NCBI GenBank assembly: GCA_035761045.1
Contig: DASTRU010000001.1
Location: forward strand, 1 to 15,381
Length of the DNA: 15,381 bases
Source: DASTRU01 sp035761045
GTDB lineage: Bacteria > Pseudomonadota > Gammaproteobacteria > Burkholderiales > Burkholderiaceae_E
Direction: 5' to 3'
Shown: positions 1 to 7,194 of the stretch, one piece after another
Numbering within the stretch: the first letter of the stretch is position 1
Layout of the letters: each line of letters begins with the position of its first letter
Program-made: the position numbers and the translations under genes
Notes under the pieces: model-generated
What the model saw: the letters and a program-made list of their open reading frames with translations, nothing else
The model's database searches: none
Told to the model about the DNA's origin: nothing

Positions 1-779
1 TTTCGCGCGAGAACATCAAAAAGCGCATGGCCGTCGTGTTGGTTGAAAAAGGCAAGGGCGAAGTCATCACCGCGCCGGTCATTCAAAGCGAACTCGGCGC
101 GCGCTTTCAAATCTCGGGCGCGATGTCGAGCCAAGAAGCCAGCGAGCTTGCCTTGCTGCTACGCGCGGGTGCCTTGGCCGCGCCGATGGAAATCATCGAG
201 GAGCGCACGATCGGCCCAAGCCTTGGCGCCGACAATATCGAAGCGGGCTTTCATTCGGTGCTTGGCGGCTTCATCGCGATCGCTCTTTTCATGGTGGTCT
301 ACTACGTTGTCTTTGGTTTAGTCTCGGTCATCGCGCTTGCGACCAACCTGATGCTGCTCGTTGGCCTGTTGTCGCTGTTGCAAGCTACGTTGACCTTGCC
401 CGGCATCGCCGCGATCGCGCTCACGCTTGGCATGGCGATCGACGCCAACGTGTTGATCAACGAACGCATCCGCGAGGAATTGCGTGCCGGCTTGAGCGCC
501 CAGCAAGCCATCGCCGCCGGTTACGACCGCGCTTGGGCAACGATCCTCGACTCCAACGTAACGACGCTCATCGCGGGCGTTGCCTTGTTGGTGTTTGGTA
601 CCGGCCCGGTGCGCGGCTTCGCCGTCGTGCATTGCTTGGGCATTTTGACGTCGATGTTCTCGGCGATCTTGGTCAGCCGCGCGCTTGTCAATTTGATTTA
701 CGGCCGACGCAAGAAGCTGCAAAAGTTAGCCATTGGCACCGTATGGCGCCCTGACCTCGCCGCCAAACCCGCTAAATAA
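1..779 (+). CDS. secD: Protein translocase subunit SecD, C-terminal part (5' truncated by window)
   Basis: SecD works with SecF in the inner membrane, using the proton gradient to help pull preproteins out of the SecYEG channel on the periplasmic side. The frame is open from base 3 (reads SRENIKKRMAVVLVEK), so the ATG at 27 is internal and the gene begins before the window. Seen in order: the end of the large periplasmic domain with the FQISGAMSSQEA segment, GPSLG just before the second membrane helix, then hydrophobic helices, the conserved helix 4 region LTLGMAIDANVLINERIREE and the late GTGPVRGFA motif. The tail after the last helix is short and basic (YGRRKKLQK). secF follows 16 bp downstream, the usual order. 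Family identity is very secure. Confidence 0.97.
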   Translation, partial: SRENIKKRMAVVLVEKGKGEVITAPVIQSELGARFQISGAMSSQEASELALLLRAGALAAPMEIIEERTIGPSLGADNIEAGFHSVLGGFIAIALFMVVYYVVFGLVSVIALATNLMLLVGLLSLLQATLTLPGIAAIALTLGMAIDANVLINERIREELRAGLSAQQAIAAGYDRAWATILDSNVTTLIAGVALLVFGTGPVRGFAVVHCLGILTSMFSAILVSRALVNLIYGRRKKLQKLAIGTVWRPDLAAKPAK

Positions 780-795
780 TTAGGAAACACGCGCC

Positions 796-1746
796 ATGGA
801 ATTTTTCCGGATCAAACGCGACATTCCGTTCATGCGGCATGCGCTGGTGTTCAACGTCATCAGCTTCGTGACCTTCATCGCCGCCGTCGTCTTCATCGCC
901 GTGCGCGGCTTTCATTTCTCGATTGAATTTACCGGCGGCACGCTCATGGAAGTGAGTTATCCGCAGGCGGTCGAGATTCAAAACGTGCGCAAGGCGGTGG
1001 AAAAACTCGGCTACGCCGAGGCGCAGGTCCAAAACTTTGGCACCGCGCGCGACGTGTTGATTCGCCTGCCGTTACGGCGTGGCGACGCGGCGAATCAAAA
1101 CATCACCTCGCAACAAAGCGAACAAGTGCTCAACGCCTTGCGCGCCGAAGCGCCCAACGTCGAGCTGCGTCGCGTTGAATTCGTCGGTCCACAAGTGGGC
1201 CGCGAGCTGTTCGAGCATGGCGCGCTCGCCTTGCTCGTGGTGATCATCGGCATCGGCATTTATCTAGCGCTACGTTTCGAATGGAAGTTCGCGGTCGCGG
1301 CGCTCATCGCCAACTTGCATGACGTCGTCATCATCCTGGGCTTCTTCGCCGCGTTTCAATGGGAGTTTTCGTTACCGGTATTGGCGGCCGTGCTCGCGGT
1401 GCTGGGCTATTCGGTCAACGAATCGGTCATCATCGCCGACCGGATCCGCGAAAACTTCCGCAAGATGCGCAAGGCGTCGGTCGATGAGGTCATTGATAAC
1501 GCGATCACCTCGACGATTAGCCGCACGATCATCACCCACGGCACGACGGAAACCATGGTGCTCGCGATGCTGTTGTTTGGCGGACCGACGCTGTTTTACT
1601 TCGCGCTTGCGCTGACGATCGGCATTTTGTTCGGCATTTATTCCTCCGTGCTGGTGATGGCGCCATTGACGAAATGGTTTGGCATCAAGCGCGAAGACCT
1701 TATCAAGCCCGTACGCAAGGACGAAACGAGCGTCGTCGAACCCTAA
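796..1746 (+). CDS. secF: Protein translocase subunit SecF
   Basis: Membrane partner of SecD in the SecDF proton-driven export motor. The 316 residues match the usual SecF length. A first membrane helix (about 16-37) is followed by FTGGT (45-49), a periplasmic domain to about 140 ending in VEFVGPQVGREL (127-138), and then five more hydrophobic segments. The conserved helix 4 motif is YSVNESVIIADR (205-216), with Glu where many SecF proteins have Asp. THGTT (247-251) and FGGPTLFYFALAL (261-273) complete the pattern; this variant is, to my knowledge, typical of betaproteobacteria. The ATG at 796 has AGGAAA about 9 bases upstream (782-787), and secD ends 16 bp before. The stop overlaps the start of the next gene by one base (TAATG). 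Confidence 0.97.
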   Translation: MEFFRIKRDIPFMRHALVFNVISFVTFIAAVVFIAVRGFHFSIEFTGGTLMEVSYPQAVEIQNVRKAVEKLGYAEAQVQNFGTARDVLIRLPLRRGDAANQNITSQQSEQVLNALRAEAPNVELRRVEFVGPQVGRELFEHGALALLVVIIGIGIYLALRFEWKFAVAALIANLHDVVIILGFFAAFQWEFSLPVLAAVLAVLGYSVNESVIIADRIRENFRKMRKASVDEVIDNAITSTISRTIITHGTTETMVLAMLLFGGPTLFYFALALTIGILFGIYSSVLVMAPLTKWFGIKREDLIKPVRKDETSVVEP

Positions 1747-3239
1747 TGCGCGAACGATTGGTGCGATCGCTATTCATGGCGATCGCCGCCCTCGTCCTAC
1801 TCTGCGGCACTGCTTGCACGCGCGGCGCGGGCGGTGCCGCCGCCGAGCTTCGCGAACTCAAAGCCTGCCGTCTGCCCGGCGTGGAGCGCGAGGCACGCTG
1901 CGGCGAGGTGGAAGTCCCCGAAAATCCCGATCGCCCCGAAGGGCGCCAGTTACGCATCGCATTCACCGTCGTACCAGCCACGGCCGCGCATAAATCAAAC
2001 GACGCGGTGTTGGTACTGGCGGGCGGCCCTGGGCAATCGGCGATTGCGAGCGCGCGGCAAATCTGGCCTTTGTTCGATGAACTGAGCGCGCGTCGCGACA
2101 TCGTGTTTGTCGACCAACGCGGCACTGGGCGGTCCAATGGATTGAATTGCCAAGGCGGCGATCGCCGGCCTACCTTGGGGGAATCGGCCGACTCGCAACG
2201 CGAGCGTGATCGCCTCGCGCGTTGCCGCGATCGATTAACGGAACGTGCCGACCTCGCGCAGTACGCGACCTGGATCGCGGTGCGCGATTTCGACCGCGTG
2301 CGCGAACGACTCGGCTACGAGCGCATCAATCTTTGGGGCGGTTCCTACGGCACGCGGGCGGCCCTCGAATACGCGCGCCAATTTCCAACCCGTGTTCGTA
2401 CCCTCGTGCTCGATGGCGTGGCGCCCGCCGACATGGTGCTGCCCGTGAGTTTCGCGGTGGATGCCGACGCGGCATTCACCAAGCTGGCCGACGCTTGCCG
2501 AACCGATGCGGCGTGCGCCCGCCAAACACCCGACTTGCTCGCCAGCATCGACGCCCTCCTCGCCCGCGAAGGCGCGAACGCGCGCGTGACCGTGACCGAT
2601 CCCTACTTCGGCTTGCCGACCACGCTCTCGCTCGACCGCGCGGGCTTGGCGCCCCTGCTGCGCGCGCCGTTGTATGCGCCTTCGCTCGCCGCGGTCTTGC
2701 CTTACGCGGTGGAGCAAGCGCGTGCCGGCGATTTAAGCGCGCTCATGGGTCTTGCGACCGCGTTGAGTGAAGTGGTCGAAGGCGAGGAGTTTGGCGAGGG
2801 CATGCATTACTCGGTGATCTGCGCCGAGGACATGACGCGGCTCGATTCCCAAGGCCGCGAGGCCGCGATGCGCACGCGTTCGCGTGACGCGTTTATTAGT
2901 CATTACGAACAGGTGTGCGCGCAATGGCCCAAACGTCCGGCGCCCAACGCGTTCTTCACCATCCCGAAGGTGGATGCGCCGGTGCTGTTGTTATCGGGCG
3001 GATTCGACCCCGCCACGCCGCCTCGCCATGCCGATCGTGTCGCGCGCGCGCTTCCTCGCGCGACGCATGTGGTGGCACCCAACCTCGGGCATCTCGTGAG
3101 CCCGCAAGCCTGCGCGAGCGCGTTGGTACGGCGCTTCATTCGCGAGGGCGACGCCAGCGGACTCGACGCGAGCTGCCTGCAGCGCATTCCAGCGCCGTGG
3201 TTCTACACGCCGCCCAGGCCGAAGGACGCAGCGCCATGA
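1746..3239 (+). CDS. Exported alpha/beta hydrolase, S33 peptidase / TAP-like
   Basis: Probable secreted or membrane-anchored serine hydrolase of the proline iminopeptidase / tripeptidyl aminopeptidase type, 497 residues. A basic start followed by a hydrophobic stretch (10-20) looks like a signal peptide. GTAC at 21-24 could be a weak lipobox with Cys24, but Gly at -3 is atypical. The fold motifs are clear: GGPGQ (93-97) for the oxyanion region, DQRGTGRS (123-130), the nucleophile elbow GGSYGT (198-203, Ser200), GGFDPATPP (418-426, Asp421) and NLGHL (446-450, His449). Together they give a Ser-Asp-His triad with the C-terminal TAP-like domain. An in-frame extension upstream lies inside secF and is not needed, because the ATG at 1746 overlaps the secF stop. 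The substrate is unknown. Co-transcription with the ABC genes downstream is strongly suggested. Confidence 0.88.
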   Translation: MRERLVRSLFMAIAALVLLCGTACTRGAGGAAAELRELKACRLPGVEREARCGEVEVPENPDRPEGRQLRIAFTVVPATAAHKSNDAVLVLAGGPGQSAIASARQIWPLFDELSARRDIVFVDQRGTGRSNGLNCQGGDRRPTLGESADSQRERDRLARCRDRLTERADLAQYATWIAVRDFDRVRERLGYERINLWGGSYGTRAALEYARQFPTRVRTLVLDGVAPADMVLPVSFAVDADAAFTKLADACRTDAACARQTPDLLASIDALLAREGANARVTVTDPYFGLPTTLSLDRAGLAPLLRAPLYAPSLAAVLPYAVEQARAGDLSALMGLATALSEVVEGEEFGEGMHYSVICAEDMTRLDSQGREAAMRTRSRDAFISHYEQVCAQWPKRPAPNAFFTIPKVDAPVLLLSGGFDPATPPRHADRVARALPRATHVVAPNLGHLVSPQACASALVRRFIREGDASGLDASCLQRIPAPWFYTPPRPKDAAP

Positions 3240-4003
3240 TCGTGGTCGAGGGGTTGACGAAAACCTTCACGCGCGGCCGGCGTGGTTGGCGCGCGAAGCC
3301 CGATCGGGTCGATGCGGTGCGCGACTTATCGTTCATCGCGCCCGACGGCGCGATCACCGCGCTGCTCGGTCCCAATGGCGCGGGCAAGACGACGACGCTG
3401 CGCATTCTCGCCACGCTCGTGCGCGCCGACGCGGGCCACGCGCGCGTCGGCGCGCACGACGTCGAGCGCAATCCCTTGGACGTACGCGCGGATATTGGCG
3501 TGTTGTCCGACGCGCGCGGCTTGTATACGCGCCTGACCGCGCGGGAAAACATCCGTTACTTCGGCGCCTTACGCGGCACGCCGCCGGCGCGGCTCGAACA
3601 ACGCATTCGCGAGCTTGCGCGGCTTCTCGAATTCGAGCATCTGCTGGATGAACGCACCGAGGGATTTTCAACCGGCGAGCGTTTGAAGGTCGCGCTTGCG
3701 CGCACCCTCGTGCACGACCCGCATCACGTGATCCTCGATGAACCGACTAATGGACTCGACGTGTTGTCCACGCGTGCCTTGCGTCGCATGTTGATGCGCC
3801 TACGCGACGCGGGTAAGTGCATCGTGTTTTCCTCGCACATCATGCAAGAGGTGGATTTGCTGTGTGATCGCGTCGTCATCGTCGCGCATGGCCGGCACGT
3901 GGCGCATGGCGACGTTCCCTCGTTGTTGGCGCAAACCGGCGCGTCGACCCTCGAGGATGCCTTCGTCGCGCTCGCATTTACCTCGCAAAGGCAAGGCGCA
4001 TGA
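3236..4003 (+). CDS. ABC transporter ATP-binding protein, NatA-like
   Basis: Cytoplasmic ATPase of an ABC-2 type exporter, 255 residues. Walker A is GPNGAGKT (45-52), the signature is the variant FSTGE (144-148), Walker B is VILDEP (165-170), the D-loop is NGLD (172-175) and the switch His is in SSHIM (His201). The Q-loop region reads IGVLSDARGLYTRLTARENI (87-106) with no glutamine in the usual place, as in NatA-type sodium/drug exporters. The ATG at 3236 overlaps the hydrolase stop as ATGA, and the gene's own stop overlaps the permease start as ATGA. ATPase and permease therefore form a translationally coupled pair. What it exports cannot be read from the sequence; Na+ export is known for B. 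subtilis NatAB, but the similarity here is only at family level. Confidence 0.93.
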   Translation: MIVVEGLTKTFTRGRRGWRAKPDRVDAVRDLSFIAPDGAITALLGPNGAGKTTTLRILATLVRADAGHARVGAHDVERNPLDVRADIGVLSDARGLYTRLTARENIRYFGALRGTPPARLEQRIRELARLLEFEHLLDERTEGFSTGERLKVALARTLVHDPHHVILDEPTNGLDVLSTRALRRMLMRLRDAGKCIVFSSHIMQEVDLLCDRVVIVAHGRHVAHGDVPSLLAQTGASTLEDAFVALAFTSQRQGA

Positions 4004-5175
4004 AGGGCCTGCTCACGGTCATCCGCAAGGAGTTGATCGACGCGTTGCGCGATCGCCGAACGTGGATGGTGGTGTTGATCACCTCGGTGTTGACCGGCCC
4101 GGTACTCATGGTGCTGTTGGCCACCACGATCGGCGACCTACGCACGCGCGCCGAGCGTCGCGAAGTCATGGTGCTTAACGCCAACGCCGCGCCACGGTTC
4201 GTTAACTTTTTAAAGCGACAAGCCCGCAACGTGGTCGAGCCGCCCGCCGATTACGAAGCCCGCATCCGCGCCGGCCGCTTCGACGACGCGATCATCGTCA
4301 TCCCCGCCGACTTTAGCGAACGGCTCGCGGCCGGGGGCGTCTTGCGCGTGCCTATCGTGCATGACGCGAATCGATCGCGCAGCACCGCATCGGCCCGCGC
4401 GGCCGAAGCCTTGGTGCGCGGGTTTTCCGATGAAATCGCGACGCAACGCTTGCTCGCGCGCGGCGTGGCGCCCGCGCTGCTGTCGCCCGTACGCGTGCAA
4501 TCGGTCGATTTAGGAGGATCGCGCGGCGCGAACGCGGGCTTGTTGTTTCTCGTGCCCTTCATCGCGATGTTCGCCGCGCTCGCCGGCGCGCTCACCGTCT
4601 CGATCGACACGACCTCGGGCGAGCGCGAACGCGGATCGCTTGAACCCTTGCTCATGAACCCCGTGCGGCCCTACACGATCGTGACCGGAAAATGGGTCGT
4701 GGCCGGCAGCGCATCGGTCACCACGCTCGCACTGACCTTGGCGAGCTTCGCGGTCGGCGCGCGCTTCATCAACGACGAGGCCTTGGCCGCGGTGTTTCAG
4801 TTCGGCTTGATGGAGACTGGCTTGTTCGCGGTCATGCTCGTGCCGCTTTGCTTGCTCATGGCCGCGTTCATGATGCTGACCGCCACGTTCGCGCGTACCT
4901 ACAAGGAAGCGCAGGCTTACACGAGCTACACGATGACGGGCGTTGCCTTCGTCACCGCCGTGCCGGTCTATCTCGCCTTACCAGATTCGCCTTGGCAATT
5001 ACTCGTGCCCGCGATGGGACAAAACATGGTGCTCACGCGCGCGCTGCGCGGCGCGCCGGTTGCGTTCACCGACATCGCCTTGCCTGGCCTCATCGCGCTT
5101 AGCCTCACGGCGCTATTGATCGTCATTCAAGGTCGGCTGCTACGCAGCGAAAAAATTATTTTCGCCAAGGGATAG
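4000..5175 (+). CDS. ABC-2 type transporter permease, NatB-like
   Basis: Membrane subunit matching the ATPase encoded just upstream, 391 residues. The layout is typical of the ABC2_membrane_3 family: one N-terminal helix (about 22-45), a large extracytoplasmic domain (about 46-178), then five or so hydrophobic segments from 179 to the C-terminus. The coupling-helix motif ERERGSLEPLL (208-218) followed by PVRPYTIVTGKW (221-232) is characteristic of this permease group. The short tail is basic (LLRSEK). Two such permeases probably pair with two ATPases. It is the last gene of the secD-to-permease run; a bidirectional hairpin follows about 10 bp after the stop. The transported substrate is unknown. 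Confidence 0.92.
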   Translation: MKGLLTVIRKELIDALRDRRTWMVVLITSVLTGPVLMVLLATTIGDLRTRAERREVMVLNANAAPRFVNFLKRQARNVVEPPADYEARIRAGRFDDAIIVIPADFSERLAAGGVLRVPIVHDANRSRSTASARAAEALVRGFSDEIATQRLLARGVAPALLSPVRVQSVDLGGSRGANAGLLFLVPFIAMFAALAGALTVSIDTTSGERERGSLEPLLMNPVRPYTIVTGKWVVAGSASVTTLALTLASFAVGARFINDEALAAVFQFGLMETGLFAVMLVPLCLLMAAFMMLTATFARTYKEAQAYTSYTMTGVAFVTAVPVYLALPDSPWQLLVPAMGQNMVLTRALRGAPVAFTDIALPGLIALSLTALLIVIQGRLLRSEKIIFAKG

Positions 5176-5184
5176 CACGATAAA

Positions 5185-5209
5185 AAACGCCGCGACTCGC
5201 GCGGCGTTT
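5185..5209. terminator. Bidirectional intrinsic terminator between convergent operons
   Basis: A perfect 10-bp inverted repeat, AAACGCCGCG (5185-5194) and CGCGGCGTTT (5200-5209), with a 5-base loop. The A run at 5182-5187 gives a TTTTTT tail when read on the minus strand, so it is a strong terminator for the YceI operon. On the plus strand the tail is only TTTCT, weaker but adequate for the ABC permease operon, whose stop is 9 bp upstream. Confidence 0.88.
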
Positions 5210-5231
5210 CTAAAGCCTTAGTACCAACAAC

Positions 5232-5804
5232 TTAGTCCTTCACGGCTTCGACTTGGATGCGCAACGCCACGTCTTGCTTGAAGCCGTACTTCTTGCCGTA
5301 ATCGATGCCGAACTCATCGCGCATAAAGGTGCCCGTCGCGTCGGCGCCGCACACTTCGCGCTTGAGCATCGGATGCTGCATGCATTTGAATTGGTTGATC
5401 GTGAGCTTGACGGGCTTGGTCACGCCATGCAGCGTGAGTTCGCCTTCCACGGCTTGCGGCATCTCGCCATTGAAATTCGCAAGCTTGCCCTTGTAGGTCG
5501 CGATCGGGAATTTAGCCACGTCGAACATCTCCGCGCCTTTTGCGTGGTCGTTCATCTTGTCGTGGCCGAAGTCGATGGACGCGGTATCGATCGTGATGTC
5601 GACCGTGCCGGTCTTGCCCGCCTTGTCGTACATCACCTTGCCCGACGACTTATTGAACTTGCCACGCCAAACCGACAAGCCGCCGAAATGATCGGCCTCG
5701 AAGCTTGGATACGTATGATTGGGATCGATCGTATAGGTATCGGCCAACGCGGCCGAGGCGGTAAAGGCGGACGCAAGCAAAGCAGCAACAAGACTAAGCT
5801 TCAT
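5232..5804 (-). CDS. YceI-family periplasmic protein (second copy in operon)
   Basis: Small periplasmic lipocalin-like protein; YceI relatives bind polyisoprenoid lipids such as ubiquinone-8. The 190 residues begin with a clear signal peptide cut after Ala21 (ALA before DTYTID). The mature part shows the family pattern: HTYPSFEADHFGG (30-42), GTVDITIDTASIDFGHDKMN (67-86), FDVAKFPIATYKG (94-106) and LTLHGVTKPV (123-132). The ATG at 5804 is chosen because it gives the signal peptide and has AGGA 9 bases upstream (5814-5817 on this strand); the frame stays open further upstream only as a low-complexity Ser/Arg stretch. Unlike its neighbour it has two cysteines, Cys141 and Cys152, which could form a disulfide. 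It is the last gene of the b561-YceI-YceI cluster. Confidence 0.93.
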   Translation of the reverse strand: MKLSLVAALLASAFTASAALADTYTIDPNHTYPSFEADHFGGLSVWRGKFNKSSGKVMYDKAGKTGTVDITIDTASIDFGHDKMNDHAKGAEMFDVAKFPIATYKGKLANFNGEMPQAVEGELTLHGVTKPVKLTINQFKCMQHPMLKREVCGADATGTFMRDEFGIDYGKKYGFKQDVALRIQVEAVKD

Positions 5805-5868
5805 GAGACGTTTTCCTAACGAATGAAGTAAGTAGGTGAGGTAAACACAACACGCGGCACGAGCCACG

Positions 5869-6441
5869 TTACTTCTTAGTAGTCGCACCCACGGGCGCGA
5901 CGAGCTTGAACTTGATGATGACCTCATCGGCGACCATGCTCGTGTCCTTCCACTCGCCTTCGCCGATATTGAACGCCAGTCGTTTGATTGGTAAGGCGCC
6001 TTCGAAGACCGATGCGCCCGCCTCGGTTTTCATCGTCACCGGCACCTTGACGTCGAGGGTGCGTCCTTTGATCGTGAGTTTGCCGCTTGCATCCAAGCGT
6101 CCGTTGCTGGCCGGGCTGATCGCCGTGCTGGTAAACGTCGCCTTCGGATACTTGGCCGCGTCGAACCACTCCTTCTTCAACACCTCTTGGTTATAAAGCG
6201 GATCGCCAAGATCGAAACTCGCAACGTCGATATCGACCGTGGCCTTGGCTGTGGCGGTGTTCGCCGGATCGAACGTTAATTGACCCGCGACTTTTTTAAA
6301 CTTGGCATCGACCGGCACGCCCATTTGCTTGAACGTAATCGTCACGGCGCTTTTACTGGAATCGAGCGTTTGCGCATGAGCGACGTTTAGACCACCACTC
6401 ACCGCGAACGCCATGAACGAAAGAGCAATAAAACGGGCCAT
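5869..6441 (-). CDS. YceI-family periplasmic protein (first copy in operon)
   Basis: Second YceI-domain protein, 190 residues, with a signal peptide cut after AHA (21-23). Family hallmarks in the mature protein are the alternating strands around VDIDVASFDLGDPLYN (69-84), WFDAAKYPKATF (92-103) and LTIKGRTLDVKVPV (122-135). It lacks cysteines. The ATG at 6441 is preferred over an in-frame GTG at 6456, because that GTG overlaps the GGAG ribosome site (6451-6454), which sits 9 bases before the ATG. The cytochrome b561 gene ends only 17 bp upstream, so the two are co-transcribed. The two YceI proteins are clearly diverged, so this is not a recent duplication. A role in lipid/quinone handling in the periplasm is inferred from the family. 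Confidence 0.93.
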   Translation of the reverse strand: MARFIALSFMAFAVSGGLNVAHAQTLDSSKSAVTITFKQMGVPVDAKFKKVAGQLTFDPANTATAKATVDIDVASFDLGDPLYNQEVLKKEWFDAAKYPKATFTSTAISPASNGRLDASGKLTIKGRTLDVKVPVTMKTEAGASVFEGALPIKRLAFNIGEGEWKDTSMVADEVIIKFKLVAPVGATTKK

Positions 6442-6458
6442 GCGAATATTCTCCACGA

Positions 6459-7019
6459 CTAAATTTTCAACCGCTTAGGCAACATGCGCGCCAGCACTTC
6501 GTCGCGGTCCACCCAATGATGTTTTAGCGCCGCCATCACGTGCACCACGAGCACGCCAGCCAACATCCACGCCAGTACCTCGTGCGCTTCCTTAAGCACG
6601 CCTTTGAGTTCGGGATTCGGGTCCATCAACACCGGCAACGGCAATACGCCTAAATACACGATCGGAAAGCCCGCCGCGAGGCTATAAAAATAACCGGTGA
6701 GCGGAATCGCGAACATCAGCACATACAACGCAATATGCGATAGATGCGCGCTCGCGCGCTGCCATGCGGGCATCGTCATCGGCAAGGGCGGCGGCGCGTG
6801 AAACACGCGCCATAACAAGCGTACGCAAACCAATCCAAAAATCGTCACGCCCATCCACTTATGCCAGTTGAAATACTTAAGCTTCGTTGGCGTGATGCCA
6901 GGGATGTCGACCATGGTGATGCCGAGCCAAAAATTACCGATGATCAATAGCGCAACAACCCAATGCAGCCATTGAGCCGTCGCGGTGTAGCGCGCCGATG
7001 CGGCTTCGATTCGCGTCAT
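6459..7019 (-). CDS. Cytochrome b561 family membrane protein
   Basis: Four-helix, di-heme b membrane protein of the CybB/b561 group, which passes electrons between quinone and periplasmic partners. With the ATG at 7019 it has 186 residues. The four expected heme-ligand histidines are visible: His19 (QWLH), His53 (NWHKWMG), His146 (EAHEVLA) and His160 (VLVVH). Hydrophobic helices lie at about 18-37, 54-73, 97-116 and 147-166. A GTG at 7025 is in frame, but it overlaps the strong ribosome site AAGGGGAG (7025-7032), so the ATG is the better start. It is the first gene of the operon with the two YceI genes, and the pairing of b561 with YceI is common in proteobacteria. Electron donor and acceptor are unknown. 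Confidence 0.92.
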   Translation of the reverse strand: MTRIEAASARYTATAQWLHWVVALLIIGNFWLGITMVDIPGITPTKLKYFNWHKWMGVTIFGLVCVRLLWRVFHAPPPLPMTMPAWQRASAHLSHIALYVLMFAIPLTGYFYSLAAGFPIVYLGVLPLPVLMDPNPELKGVLKEAHEVLAWMLAGVLVVHVMAALKHHWVDRDEVLARMLPKRLKI

Positions 7020-7157
7020 TCCCACTCCCCTTAGCCTATTCCCACATTAATGAGATGGCGCCGCGCAAACGCGTGCCTAAGAGCGCGTGGCATGCGGGTT
7101 AGTTCCACGCACCGTGTCGCCGCTCGTGTGGCGCGGCACGTGCGATGATGGCACGGC

Positions 7158-7173
7158 AATAAAAATATTTTTT
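7158..7173 (+). promoter_or_regulatory. AT-only tract, likely promoter region of the LRR gene
   Basis: Sixteen consecutive A/T bases occur in otherwise GC-rich DNA between the divergent cytochrome b561 and LRR genes, 22 bases before the ATG at 7195. Several overlapping -10-like hexamers are possible, but no good -35 was found. The rest of the gap (7020-7194) holds only a weak 6-bp inverted repeat, GCGTGG/CCACGC, at 7085-7090 and 7105-7110. Confidence 0.35.
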
Positions 7174-7194
7174 CTCCTTCCTATCCATCACGTC

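Noticed and set aside
2915..3235. A 107-residue extension of the ABC ATPase
   Set aside because: It lies fully inside the hydrolase gene in another frame; the family N-terminus (MIVVEGLTKTF) starts at 3236.
5805..5927. A poly-Ser/Arg extension upstream of the downstream YceI gene
   Set aside because: The ATG at 5804 begins a textbook signal peptide with a ribosome site; the extension overlaps the 3' end of the other YceI gene and is low-complexity.
7020..7194. PIP/hrpII-type promoter box (TTCG repeats) upstream of the LRR gene
   Set aside because: I looked for TTCGN-N15/16-TTCG on the plus strand and found only two closely spaced TTCG motifs near 7005-7012, so there is no support for HrpX/HrpB control.
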